Below are positions 5,934 to 12,699 of a stretch of 13,015 bases of DNA, one piece after another. The notes below the pieces were generated by a model. The model was not told where the DNA came from. It made no database searches and saw only the letters and a list, made by a program, of their open reading frames with translations. This DNA is from an uncultured Eubacteriales bacterium (lineage in GTDB: Bacteria > Bacillota > Clostridia > Oscillospirales > Oscillospiraceae). Both the position numbers and the translations under genes were made by a program. The stretch lies in contig ONTN01000044.1 in the NCBI GenBank assembly GCA_900320765.1, positions 1 to 13,015 of the forward strand, written 5' to 3'. Within the stretch, counting starts at the first letter, position 1. Each line of letters opens with the position of its first letter.

Positions 5934-7439
5934 TTATTCGCCCGCGTGAGAGATACCGAGTATCTCAAGCTCCTTTTCGGTGAGGCCTATGCCTCTCAGC
6001 ATGAGCCTGTTGCCGCGCAGAGCCTCGATGGAGTTTATGCCCATGCCGCCCATAAGCTCCTTTATCTCGTGGCGCCACGCCGTCATCAGATTGACGAGGC
6101 GCTGAGAGCCTATATCGGGGTTCAGCCTTTTAACGAGCTCCGGCCTCTGCGTGGCTATGCCCCAGTTGCACTTACCGGTCTGGCAGGTGCGGCAGAGGTG
6201 GCAGCCGAGGGCGAGAAGAGCGGCGGTCGCTATATAGCAGGCGTCCGCGCCGAGGGCTATCGCCTTCACCACGTCCGCCGAGGAGCGGATCGAGCCGCCG
6301 ACCACGAGGGAGACGCTGTCTCTTATACCCTCATCACGCAGGCGCTGGTCAACTGCGGCGAGAGCGAGCTCTATCGGTATTCCGACGCTGTCCCTTATGC
6401 GGGTTGGCGCGGCGCCCGTGCCGCCGCGGAAGCCGTCGATGGCTATGATATCGGCGCCCGAGCGGGCTATTCCGCTCGCTATCGCGGCTATGTTGTGTAC
6501 CGCCGCGACCTTGACGATAACGGGCTTTTTATACTCCGTCGCCTCCTTAAGAGAGTATACGAGCTGGCGCAGGTCTTCTATCGAATATATATCGTGGTGC
6601 GGGGCGGGAGATATCGCGTCCGAGCCCTCGGGTATCATCCTCGTCCGGCTGACGTCGGGACCGACCTTCGTTCCGGGCAGGTGGCCGCCGATGCCGGGCT
6701 TCGCGCCCTGGCCCATCTTGATCTCAACGGCGGCTCCCGTCTCAAGGTAGTCCTTATGCACTCCGAAGCGGCCGGAGGCGACCTGGACTATCGTGTTCTT
6801 GCCGTAAACGTAGAAATCCTCGTGAAGTCCGCCCTCGCCGGTGTTGTACAGTATCCCGAGCTCCGTCGCCGCGCGGGCGAGGCTCTCGTGCGCGTTGTAG
6901 CTTATTGAGCCGTAGCTCATTGCGGAGAACATAACGGGCATACTGAGCTCAAGCTGCGGTGAGAGGCTCGGCACTATCTCCCCCTTCTCGTTTCGCTCTA
7001 TCCTTCCGTTCTTGCTGCCGAGGAAGACCTTCGTCTCCATCGGCTCACGGAGCGGGTCTATCGAGGGGTTCGTCACCTGAGAGGCGTTTATAAGTATCCT
7101 GTCCCAGTAAACGGGCAGGGGCTTCGGGTTTCCCATGCTGCTTAGGAGCACACCGCCGGAGCCCGCCTGCTTGTAGACCTCCTTTATCGTATCCTGCGAC
7201 CAGTTTGCGTTCTCCCTCAGAGCGCAGTCGGACTTCACTATCTTCAGCGCCCTCGTCGGACAGAGGGAGACGCAGCGCTGGCAGTTTACGCATTTCGATT
7301 CGTCGGAGACCATCATATCAAGGCTCTCGTCGTATATATGCACCTCGTTCGCGCACTGCCTTTCGCACACGCGGCAGCGGATGCAGCGAGTGTCGTTGCG
7401 GACGACTTCAAACTCGGGGTAAATGTAATTTACCGCCAT
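5934..7439 (-). CDS. Glutamate synthase FMN/Fe-S catalytic subunit (archaeal-type, ferredoxin-fused)
   Basis: About 501 residues. The N-terminus is a two-cluster ferredoxin domain with CxxCxxCxxxC groups near 19-29 and 50-60. The glutamate synthase central/FMN domain follows: MFSAMSYGSISYNAH, NTGEGG, MGQGAKPGIGGHLPG (near 242-256), IDGFRGGTGAAP (near 334-345) and the 3Fe-4S-binding CHLCRTCQTGKCNWG (near 413-427). This subunit reductively transfers ammonia, released by the amidotransferase, to 2-oxoglutarate to give glutamate. The architecture is that of split archaeal/clostridial enzymes, where the amidotransferase and GXGXG domains are separate genes. The ATG at 7439 shares its A with the TGA of the upstream amidotransferase gene and follows AAGGAAGG; a TTG one codon earlier (7442) is the alternative start. 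Confidence in the family is very high. Confidence 0.95.
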   Translation of the reverse strand: MAVNYIYPEFEVVRNDTRCIRCRVCERQCANEVHIYDESLDMMVSDESKCVNCQRCVSLCPTRALKIVKSDCALRENANWSQDTIKEVYKQAGSGGVLLSSMGNPKPLPVYWDRILINASQVTNPSIDPLREPMETKVFLGSKNGRIERNEKGEIVPSLSPQLELSMPVMFSAMSYGSISYNAHESLARAATELGILYNTGEGGLHEDFYVYGKNTIVQVASGRFGVHKDYLETGAAVEIKMGQGAKPGIGGHLPGTKVGPDVSRTRMIPEGSDAISPAPHHDIYSIEDLRQLVYSLKEATEYKKPVIVKVAAVHNIAAIASGIARSGADIIAIDGFRGGTGAAPTRIRDSVGIPIELALAAVDQRLRDEGIRDSVSLVVGGSIRSSADVVKAIALGADACYIATAALLALGCHLCRTCQTGKCNWGIATQRPELVKRLNPDIGSQRLVNLMTAWRHEIKELMGGMGINSIEALRGNRLMLRGIGLTEKELEILGISHAGE

Positions 7440-8533
7440 CAATAAGCACCTTCCTTCACTCTTACGATGACAGGCTCACCGCCTGCGGGCGCCCAGATGT
7501 TTTCCGCCTCCGGCTCCATGGCGCGGATCGCCGCCTCCTCGGAGGCTATATAGACCCGGTCGCCCTTCTCGCCGACCACCATGCTGCGAAGCTTCAGCCT
7601 GTCGTTCAATGCCATAAGCCCGCCCTCAAAGCCGAGGATTATGGAGAACGGCCCGGTTATTAAAAGTGACGGGAAGGCGGTGCGAAGAAATCTCAGCCTG
7701 TCGCGCTCCTCGGGCGGCTTTCGCTCTATCGTAGACCAGAATGGGGCGGCAATGACGGACGCAGTCTCGGAAAGGCTGAGCCCCTTTTTGCGCATCAGGT
7801 AGTCGGCAACGTAGGTGATGACCTCGGTATCGGTCTGAAGGGTGCATTTATACCCGAACATCTCTATATAACGCCTGTTCGCGTCGTAGCTCGATATCTC
7901 GCCGTTATGCACTATCGTGCGGTCAAGAAGTGAGAATGGATGAGCCCCACCCCACCAGCCGGGGGTATTCGTGGGATACCTGCCGTGAGCCGTCCAGGAA
8001 TATGCCTCGTATTCCTCAAGGCGGTAAAACTCCCCGATGTCCTCGGGATAGCCGACCGCCTTGAAAACGCCCATATTCTTCCCGCTCGAGAAGACGTAGG
8101 CGCCGTCTATCGTCGTGTTTATCCGCATTACGACCCTTGCGATAAACTCGTTCTCGTCAAGCTGCATGCTGGCGAGAACGGATCTCAGCGGAGTTACGAA
8201 ATAGCGCCAGATAAGCGGCTCGTCGGTTATCGCGGGTATCTTGCGCGTCGGGATGTTCTCCGCCCGCACCGTTTCGAGGACGCTCCTTATATAAGTCTCC
8301 GCATCGGTCCTCGCGTTATCGTCGTCATAGAATATATGCAGGGCGAAGAGATCGCGGTACTCCGGGTATAACCCGTATCCGGCGAAGCCGCCGCCAAGCC
8401 CGTTTGACCGCTCGTGCATCGGCCTCATGCTCTCTATTATCGCCCGCCCGTCCATGCGCTCGCCGCTTTTTGAAATAACGGCCGAGATGGCGCAGCCGGA
8501 GGGAATGCGTATCTTACCTTCTTTTTTAAGCAT
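7439..8533 (-). CDS. Glutamate synthase class II glutamine amidotransferase subunit
   Basis: The 364-residue protein is an Ntn-type (class II) glutaminase, equivalent to the N-terminal domain of GltB. Cys14 in the IPSGCAISAV context is the expected nucleophile, so a short propeptide of 13 residues would have to be removed to expose it. Further active-site motifs are TAHGRYPTNTPGWWGGAHPF (181-200), HNGEISSYDANRRY (209-222) and QTDTEVITY (233-241). It hydrolyses glutamine and delivers ammonia to the synthase subunit. It is the first gene of the operon, preceded by a GGGGGCG Shine-Dalgarno, a hairpin/terminator leader and a promoter in the 8534-8881 control region. It overlaps the next gene by one base (TGATG). 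The same fold occurs in PurF, GlmS and AsnB, but the neighbours settle the assignment. Confidence 0.93.
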   Translation of the reverse strand: MLKKEGKIRIPSGCAISAVISKSGERMDGRAIIESMRPMHERSNGLGGGFAGYGLYPEYRDLFALHIFYDDDNARTDAETYIRSVLETVRAENIPTRKIPAITDEPLIWRYFVTPLRSVLASMQLDENEFIARVVMRINTTIDGAYVFSSGKNMGVFKAVGYPEDIGEFYRLEEYEAYSWTAHGRYPTNTPGWWGGAHPFSLLDRTIVHNGEISSYDANRRYIEMFGYKCTLQTDTEVITYVADYLMRKKGLSLSETASVIAAPFWSTIERKPPEERDRLRFLRTAFPSLLITGPFSIILGFEGGLMALNDRLKLRSMVVGEKGDRVYIASEEAAIRAMEPEAENIWAPAGGEPVIVRVKEGAY

Positions 8534-8545
8534 ATCGTCGCCCCC

Positions 8546-8599
8546 AAAAAGGAAAAGGCGCTCTCAAATGGGCATAAAAGCCCCTTTGAGAACGCCTTT
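8546..8599 (-). terminator. Intrinsic terminator in the glutamate synthase operon leader (attenuator)
   Basis: On the minus strand, bases 8599-8585 pair with 8568-8554 over 15 pairs with a single U-G wobble; an inner GGGC/GCCC stem fills the loop. A T-rich tract interrupted by CC follows (8556-8546). It lies between the promoter and the amidotransferase start and overlaps the hexaloop hairpin, so it can act as a switch. Confidence 0.72.
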
Positions 8600-8604
8600 G
8601 TTCT
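8589..8604 (-). promoter_or_regulatory. Candidate ANTAR-target hairpin, glutamate synthase leader
   Basis: On the minus strand AGAAC pairs perfectly with GTTCT around the six-base loop AAAGGC (A at position 1, G at position 4). The loop is identical to that of the divergent glnN leader while the stem differs from it by compensatory changes (A-U for G-C), which points to selected structure. It uses the first 11 bases of the terminator 5' arm (loop plus 3' stem). Confidence 0.65.
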
Positions 8605-8611
8605 TGCGTCA

Positions 8612-8641
8612 ATATTACTATTTGAATGTATAATTCGTCAA
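8612..8641 (-). promoter_or_regulatory. Putative sigma-A promoter of the glutamate synthase operon
   Basis: On the minus strand TTGACG (8641-8636) and TAATAT (8617-8612) are 18 bases apart; the alternative -10 AGTAAT gives 16. The start site would fall a few bases before the hexaloop hairpin, the same geometry as for pyrG and glnN. Confidence 0.55.
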
Positions 8642-8682
8642 TTCCTGCATTGTACAAAAATATGACCCCAAAAATCGAAAAT

Positions 8683-8715
8683 TTTTGCAATAATGACGAT
8701 TGACGGATTGCAAAA
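8683..8715. promoter_or_regulatory. Perfect 9-bp inverted repeat bracketing the glnN -35 box
   Basis: TTTTGCAAT (8683-8691) and ATTGCAAAA (8707-8715) form a perfect inverted repeat with a 15-bp spacer, about 2.3 helical turns centre to centre, and the -35 hexamer lies inside the spacer. It overlaps another small repeat, CAAAAAT-CGAAA-ATTTTTG (8669-8687). This is a plausible operator for a dimeric DNA-binding regulator of glnN and perhaps of the divergent operon; no regulator is identified. Confidence 0.4.
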
Positions 8716-8728
8716 CGCGGAGTATAAT
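8700..8728 (+). promoter_or_regulatory. glnN: Strong sigma-A promoter of glnN-amt-asnB
   Basis: TTGACG (8700-8705) and a perfect TATAAT (8723-8728) are separated by 17 bases. The predicted start is near 8734-8736, five or so bases before the hexaloop hairpin. This is the best-matching promoter in the window. Confidence 0.8.
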
Positions 8729-8738
8729 CAATGGCATT

Positions 8739-8758
8739 GAGAGACAAAGGCGTCTTTT
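8739..8758 (+). promoter_or_regulatory. Candidate ANTAR-target hairpin, glnN leader
   Basis: AGAC (8742-8745) pairs with GTCT (8752-8755) around the loop AAAGGC (8746-8751), with A at position 1 and G at position 4; three more pairs, including two G-U, can extend it to 8739-8758. It competes with the terminator that follows for the same 5' bases. Confidence 0.65.
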
Positions 8759-8780
8759 TGGCGCCCTTGTCTCTTTTTTT
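8741..8780 (+). terminator. Intrinsic terminator in the glnN leader (attenuator)
   Basis: GAGACAAAGGCG (8741-8752) pairs with CGCCCTTGTCTC (8762-8773) with a single A-C mismatch. Two more inner pairs leave a five-T loop, and seven T follow (8774-8780). It stands 45 bases after the -10 box and about 100 bases before the start codon, so read-through must be regulated. Confidence 0.8.
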
Positions 8781-8856
8781 AGTAAACGCCAATCAAATGC
8801 CGCTTCGGCGCCTTGCGGAATTAATCGTCGTTTACGTCGTTTACTTTGAATTAATC
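8781..8856 (+). repeat. Short repeats in the glnN untranslated leader
   Basis: Between the terminator and the Shine-Dalgarno are three small repeats. CGTCGTTTA occurs in tandem (8826-8834, 8835-8843). GAATTAATC occurs twice (8818-8826, 8848-8856). AGTAAACG (8781-8788) is the inverted repeat of CGTTTACT (8838-8845) and could close a stem around the leader. Function is unknown; they may structure the mRNA upstream of the ribosome binding site. Confidence 0.4.
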
Positions 8857-8881
8857 TTAAGATAAGGAGAGAGATATATAT

Positions 8882-10975
8882 ATGAGTACCGTACCCGAGC
8901 TGTTTGCAAGCAAGGTTTTTGACGACCGCGTGATGAAGGAGAGGCTTCCGAGCGAGGTCTACAAATCGCTTCACGAGACGATAGCGGAGGGAAAGGAGCT
9001 GAATCTCTCCGTAGCCAACGCCGTGGCGAAGGCCATGTGCGCCTGGGCAACGGAGAACGGTGCTACTCACTTCACCCACTGGTTCCAGCCGCTGACCGGC
9101 ATAACGGCGGAAAAGCACGACAGCTTCATCTCCCCCACCCCGGAGGGACGGGTGATTATGGAGTTTTCCGGCAAGGAGCTCATAAAGGGTGAGCCGGACG
9201 CGAGCTCCTTTCCCTCGGGCGGGCTTCGCGCCACCTTCGAAGCGAGGGGCTATACGGCGTGGGATCCGACGAGCTACGCGTTTATAAAGGATAACACCCT
9301 CTGCATACCCACCGCCTTCTGCTCATACGGCGGCGAGGCTCTCGACAAGAAAACTCCGCTGCTGCGCTCTATGGAGGCGCTGAACAGGCAGGCGCTCAGG
9401 ATACTGAAGCTCTTCGGAAACGAGAGCGTCAAGCGCGTCACCACCTCAGTCGGCCCGGAGCAGGAGTATTTCCTTATCGACAGAGCCGTTTACGAAAAGA
9501 GGCGCGACCTTGTTTACACTGGCAGAACGCTCTTTGGAGCGAAGCCCCCGAAGGGTCAGGAGCTCGACGACCACTATTTCGGCTCGATAAAGCCGAGAGT
9601 GCAGGCATATATGTGCGAGCTGAACGAGGAGCTTTGGAAGCTCGGCATACTGGCGAAGACCGAGCATAACGAGGTCGCCCCCGCCCAGCACGAGCTCGCG
9701 CCGATATATTCGACGACGAACGTCGCGACCGATCACAACCAGCTTACGATGGAGATAATGCGCCGCGTGGCGGCAAAGCACGGCCTCGTGTGCCTTCTGC
9801 ACGAGAAGCCCTTCGCCGGGGTGAACGGCTCGGGAAAGCACAACAACTGGTCGATAGCGACAGATAAGGGCGAAAACCTTCTCTCACCGGGCAAGACGCC
9901 CTTTGAAAACGCCCAGTTTCTCACCTTCCTCGTCGCCACGATAAAGGCGGTGGACGAGTATCAGGGGCTTTTGCGTCTCTCCGTTGCCACGGCGGGCAAC
10001 GACCACCGCCTTGGAGCGAACGAGGCGCCCCCCGCTGTAATCAGCGTATTCCTCGGCGATGAGCTGAACGCCGTTCTTGAGGCTATCGAGAGCGACACGC
10101 CCTACGACGGAGTGGAGCGCAGGCGGATGCGCCTCGGCGTAGACTCACTGCCGAGCTTCACCCGCGATACCACAGACCGCAATCGCACGAGCCCCTTTGC
10201 CTTTACGGGCAATAAGTTCGAGTTCCGCATGGTCGGCTCCTCGAACTCCATCGCCTGCGCCAACATTATGCTGAACTCCGCCGTCGCCGACGTGCTCAAG
10301 GGCTTTGCCGACGAGCTCGAGGGCGCGGAGGACTTCGACGCCGCCCTGCACGAGCTCATCCGCCGCACGATAAAGGAGCATAAGCGCGTTATCTTCAACG
10401 GCAACGGCTACGACGATAAGTGGATAGCCGAGGCAGAGTCGAGGGGACTTCTGAACCTTAAAACTACACCCGAGGCGATGCAGCTTCTTATCGACCCGGA
10501 GAACGTGAGGATGCTCACCGAAGAGGGCGTTTTCTCCGAGACGGAGATACGCTCGCGCTATGAGATACAGCTTGAAAACTACGTCAAGACCGTCCGCATC
10601 GAGGCGAACACCATGCTGAACATGGCGAAGAAGGAGATACTTCCCGCCGTTTCCGCCTACGCCGCTCACCTTGCCGGGGCTCTCGAGCGCAAGAAGGCCG
10701 CAGTGCCCGGACTTACGAGCGAATATGACAGCGCTACGGTGGAAAAGCTCACCGCCCTTGCCGACGAGATATATAAGGCGGCGGAGGAGCTTGAGGAGAA
10801 GGTCGCGAGCCTCGACGGCATCGCCGATATCACCGAGGAGGCGTACTTCATCAAGGACGAGATCATACCCGGAATGGCTGCTCTCCGCGCCCCGGCTGAT
10901 AGGGCCGAGATGGAGACGGCAAAGGAATACTGGCCCTTCCCGACCTATGGGGAGATACTTTTCAGCGTAAAATGA
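8882..10975 (+). CDS. glnN: Glutamine synthetase type III
   Basis: The 697-residue protein has the length and sequence of GSIII (about 700-730 aa), the large form found in Bacteroides, cyanobacteria and many Clostridia. It makes glutamine from glutamate, ammonia and ATP. The N-terminus is diagnostic (FASKVFDDRVMKERLP, THFTHWFQPLTG). Active-site motifs are all present: GPEQEYFLID (191-200), KTEHNEVAPAQHELAP (259-274), GVNGSGKHNNWS (313-324) and GANEAPPAVISVFLG. So, unlike the short relic at 998-1771, this is the working enzyme. The start ATG at 8882 follows AAGGAGA (8864-8870). It has its own strong promoter and a hairpin/terminator leader, so it is probably controlled by antitermination. It is followed after 16 bp by the ammonium channel gene, giving an uptake-and-assimilation operon. 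Confidence 0.97.
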   Translation: MSTVPELFASKVFDDRVMKERLPSEVYKSLHETIAEGKELNLSVANAVAKAMCAWATENGATHFTHWFQPLTGITAEKHDSFISPTPEGRVIMEFSGKELIKGEPDASSFPSGGLRATFEARGYTAWDPTSYAFIKDNTLCIPTAFCSYGGEALDKKTPLLRSMEALNRQALRILKLFGNESVKRVTTSVGPEQEYFLIDRAVYEKRRDLVYTGRTLFGAKPPKGQELDDHYFGSIKPRVQAYMCELNEELWKLGILAKTEHNEVAPAQHELAPIYSTTNVATDHNQLTMEIMRRVAAKHGLVCLLHEKPFAGVNGSGKHNNWSIATDKGENLLSPGKTPFENAQFLTFLVATIKAVDEYQGLLRLSVATAGNDHRLGANEAPPAVISVFLGDELNAVLEAIESDTPYDGVERRRMRLGVDSLPSFTRDTTDRNRTSPFAFTGNKFEFRMVGSSNSIACANIMLNSAVADVLKGFADELEGAEDFDAALHELIRRTIKEHKRVIFNGNGYDDKWIAEAESRGLLNLKTTPEAMQLLIDPENVRMLTEEGVFSETEIRSRYEIQLENYVKTVRIEANTMLNMAKKEILPAVSAYAAHLAGALERKKAAVPGLTSEYDSATVEKLTALADEIYKAAEELEEKVASLDGIADITEEAYFIKDEIIPGMAALRAPADRAEMETAKEYWPFPTYGEILFSVK

Positions 10976-10991
10976 AAGGAAGCGAATTAAA

Positions 10992-12671
10992 ATGACGATA
11001 GAATTTTGGTATTTGATCGGAGCTGCCCTCGTTTTCTGGATGCAGGCGGGCTTTGCCATGGTGGAGACCGGCTTCACAAGGGCGAAAAACGCGGGAAACA
11101 TCATAATGAAGAACCTGATGGATTTCTGTATCGGCACGGTGGTCTTCTCCCTGCTCGGCTATTCGCTGATGATGGGCGAGGACGCTCTCTTCGGCCTTAT
11201 CGGAATACCGAATATGGACCTTTTCGGAAGGTTCAAGGAATTCATCGCAAGCCCCGCCGAGGGCTTTACCGGAGCCTCGACCTTCGTATTCAACCTCGTA
11301 TTCTGCGCAACTACGGCGACTATAGTTTCCGGCGCTATGGCTGAGCGCACCAAGTTCTCCGCCTACTGCATCTATTCCGCCGTGATCTCCCTCTTCGTTT
11401 ACCCGATCGAGGCACACTGGATCTGGGGCGGCGGCTGGCTCAGCTCCCTCGGCTTCCACGACTACGCGGGCTCGACCGCCATACATATGGTCGGCGGTAT
11501 CGCCGCCCTCGTAGGCGCCGTTATTCTCGGGCCGCGTATTGGAAAATACGTCAAGGATAAGTCCGGCAAGGTCGTGAAGGTCAACGCCATTCCCGGTCAC
11601 TCCATACCCCTCGGCGCTCTCGGCGTTTTCATCCTCTGGCTCGGCTGGTACGGCTTTAACGGAGCCGCCGCGACTACTCCCTCCGAGCTCGCGTCGATCT
11701 TTCTCACCACCACCGTCGCGCCGTCCGTGGCGACCTGCGCGGCTATGATATTCACCTGGGTAAAGAACGGCAAGCCCGACGTATCCATGTGCCTTAACGC
11801 ATCACTCGCCGGTCTCGTCGCCGTGACCGCGGGCTGCGACGCCTTCGACTGGGTCGGCTCTGCCATCGTCGGTCTCGTCGCGGGTATCCTCGTCGTGGTA
11901 GTGGTCGAATTCCTCGACCTCAAGCTCCATGTCGACGACCCCGTCGGAGCCGTCGGCGTGCATATGGCAAACGGCGTCTGGGGTACTATCGCCGTAGGTC
12001 TTTTGGCAAATCCCGACGCCCCCGCCGGGCTCCGCGGCCTCTTCTATACCGGCGACTTTACTCAGACGGGCATACAGCTTTTAGGCTTCGTCGCCGTCGC
12101 CGCATACGCCGCGGTTATGATGATAATCACCTTTAAGCTTATCCAGAAGCTCCACGGTATAAGGGCGGACGCGGAGGACGAGCTGAAGGGCCTCGATATC
12201 TCGGAGCACGGGCTCCCGAGCGCCTACGCGGACTTTGCCCCCGCTGTCGATAAGTACACGGAATTTGCCCCGGAGGAGCCCATCGTCGCCGTTACCGGCT
12301 CGGTGCCGCCAGCAGAGGCCGTTACCGTAAAGAAGGTGCCCTCGTTCGAATCAGGAGCGCCGAAATTCACCAAGGTGGAGATCGTATTCAAGGAGGAGAG
12401 GCTTTACGCCCTCAAGGAGGCTATGTCGCGCCTCGGCATAACCGGAATGACGGTAAGCCACGTTATGGGCTACGGTATGCAGAAGGGCAAGCTCGAGTAT
12501 TACAGAGGCGTTGCCGTTGAAACTAACCTTATGCCCAAGGTGCAGGTCGATATCGTCGTCTCGAAGATCCCCGTCCGTGACGTAATCGAGACGGCGAAGA
12601 AGGTGCTCTACACCGGACAGATCGGCGACGGCAAGATCTTCGTCTACGACGTTGAGGGAATAAGACCCTGA
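10992..12671 (+). CDS. amt: Ammonium channel fused to a C-terminal PII signalling domain (Amt-GlnB)
   Basis: The 559-residue membrane protein has two parts. Residues 1-405 are an Amt/Mep/Rh channel with about eleven hydrophobic segments, the twin pore histidines His165 (AIHMVGG) and His324 (GVHMANG), Phe gate region FNLVFCATTATI (100-111) and the conserved tail ISEHGLPSAY. A Pro/Ala-rich linker (about 412-456) leads to a PII (GlnB) domain at about 458-559. This has a full-length T-loop, GYGMQKGKLEYYRG to MPK (493-516), and the nucleotide-binding TGQIGDGKIF (541-550). Gln497 and Lys516, equivalent to the 2-oxoglutarate-binding Gln39 and Lys58, are kept. The uridylylated Tyr51 is Val509, and the usual RTGE tail after GIRP is missing. 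It probably gates ammonium uptake in cis according to ATP/ADP and 2-oxoglutarate. Co-transcribed with glnN. Confidence 0.95.
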   Translation: MTIEFWYLIGAALVFWMQAGFAMVETGFTRAKNAGNIIMKNLMDFCIGTVVFSLLGYSLMMGEDALFGLIGIPNMDLFGRFKEFIASPAEGFTGASTFVFNLVFCATTATIVSGAMAERTKFSAYCIYSAVISLFVYPIEAHWIWGGGWLSSLGFHDYAGSTAIHMVGGIAALVGAVILGPRIGKYVKDKSGKVVKVNAIPGHSIPLGALGVFILWLGWYGFNGAAATTPSELASIFLTTTVAPSVATCAAMIFTWVKNGKPDVSMCLNASLAGLVAVTAGCDAFDWVGSAIVGLVAGILVVVVVEFLDLKLHVDDPVGAVGVHMANGVWGTIAVGLLANPDAPAGLRGLFYTGDFTQTGIQLLGFVAVAAYAAVMMIITFKLIQKLHGIRADAEDELKGLDISEHGLPSAYADFAPAVDKYTEFAPEEPIVAVTGSVPPAEAVTVKKVPSFESGAPKFTKVEIVFKEERLYALKEAMSRLGITGMTVSHVMGYGMQKGKLEYYRGVAVETNLMPKVQVDIVVSKIPVRDVIETAKKVLYTGQIGDGKIFVYDVEGIRP

Positions 12672-12699
12672 CCGCTGAGGCAGAATGTAGGAATGAACG

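Noticed and set aside
5946..6908. Plus-strand open frame opposite the glutamate synthase catalytic subunit
   Set aside because: The minus-strand protein is a conserved FMN/Fe-S synthase throughout. The opposite frame is Ala/Arg/Tyr-rich shadow sequence.
8734..8881. Glutamine riboswitch (glnA RNA type) in the glnN leader
   Set aside because: I do not see the expected multi-stem junction. The leader is explained by a hexaloop hairpin and terminator plus short repeats.
10145..11137. Minus-strand open frame opposite glnN and amt (about 330 codons)
   Set aside because: Both plus-strand proteins are unmistakable over this interval. The antisense product shows no family signature.
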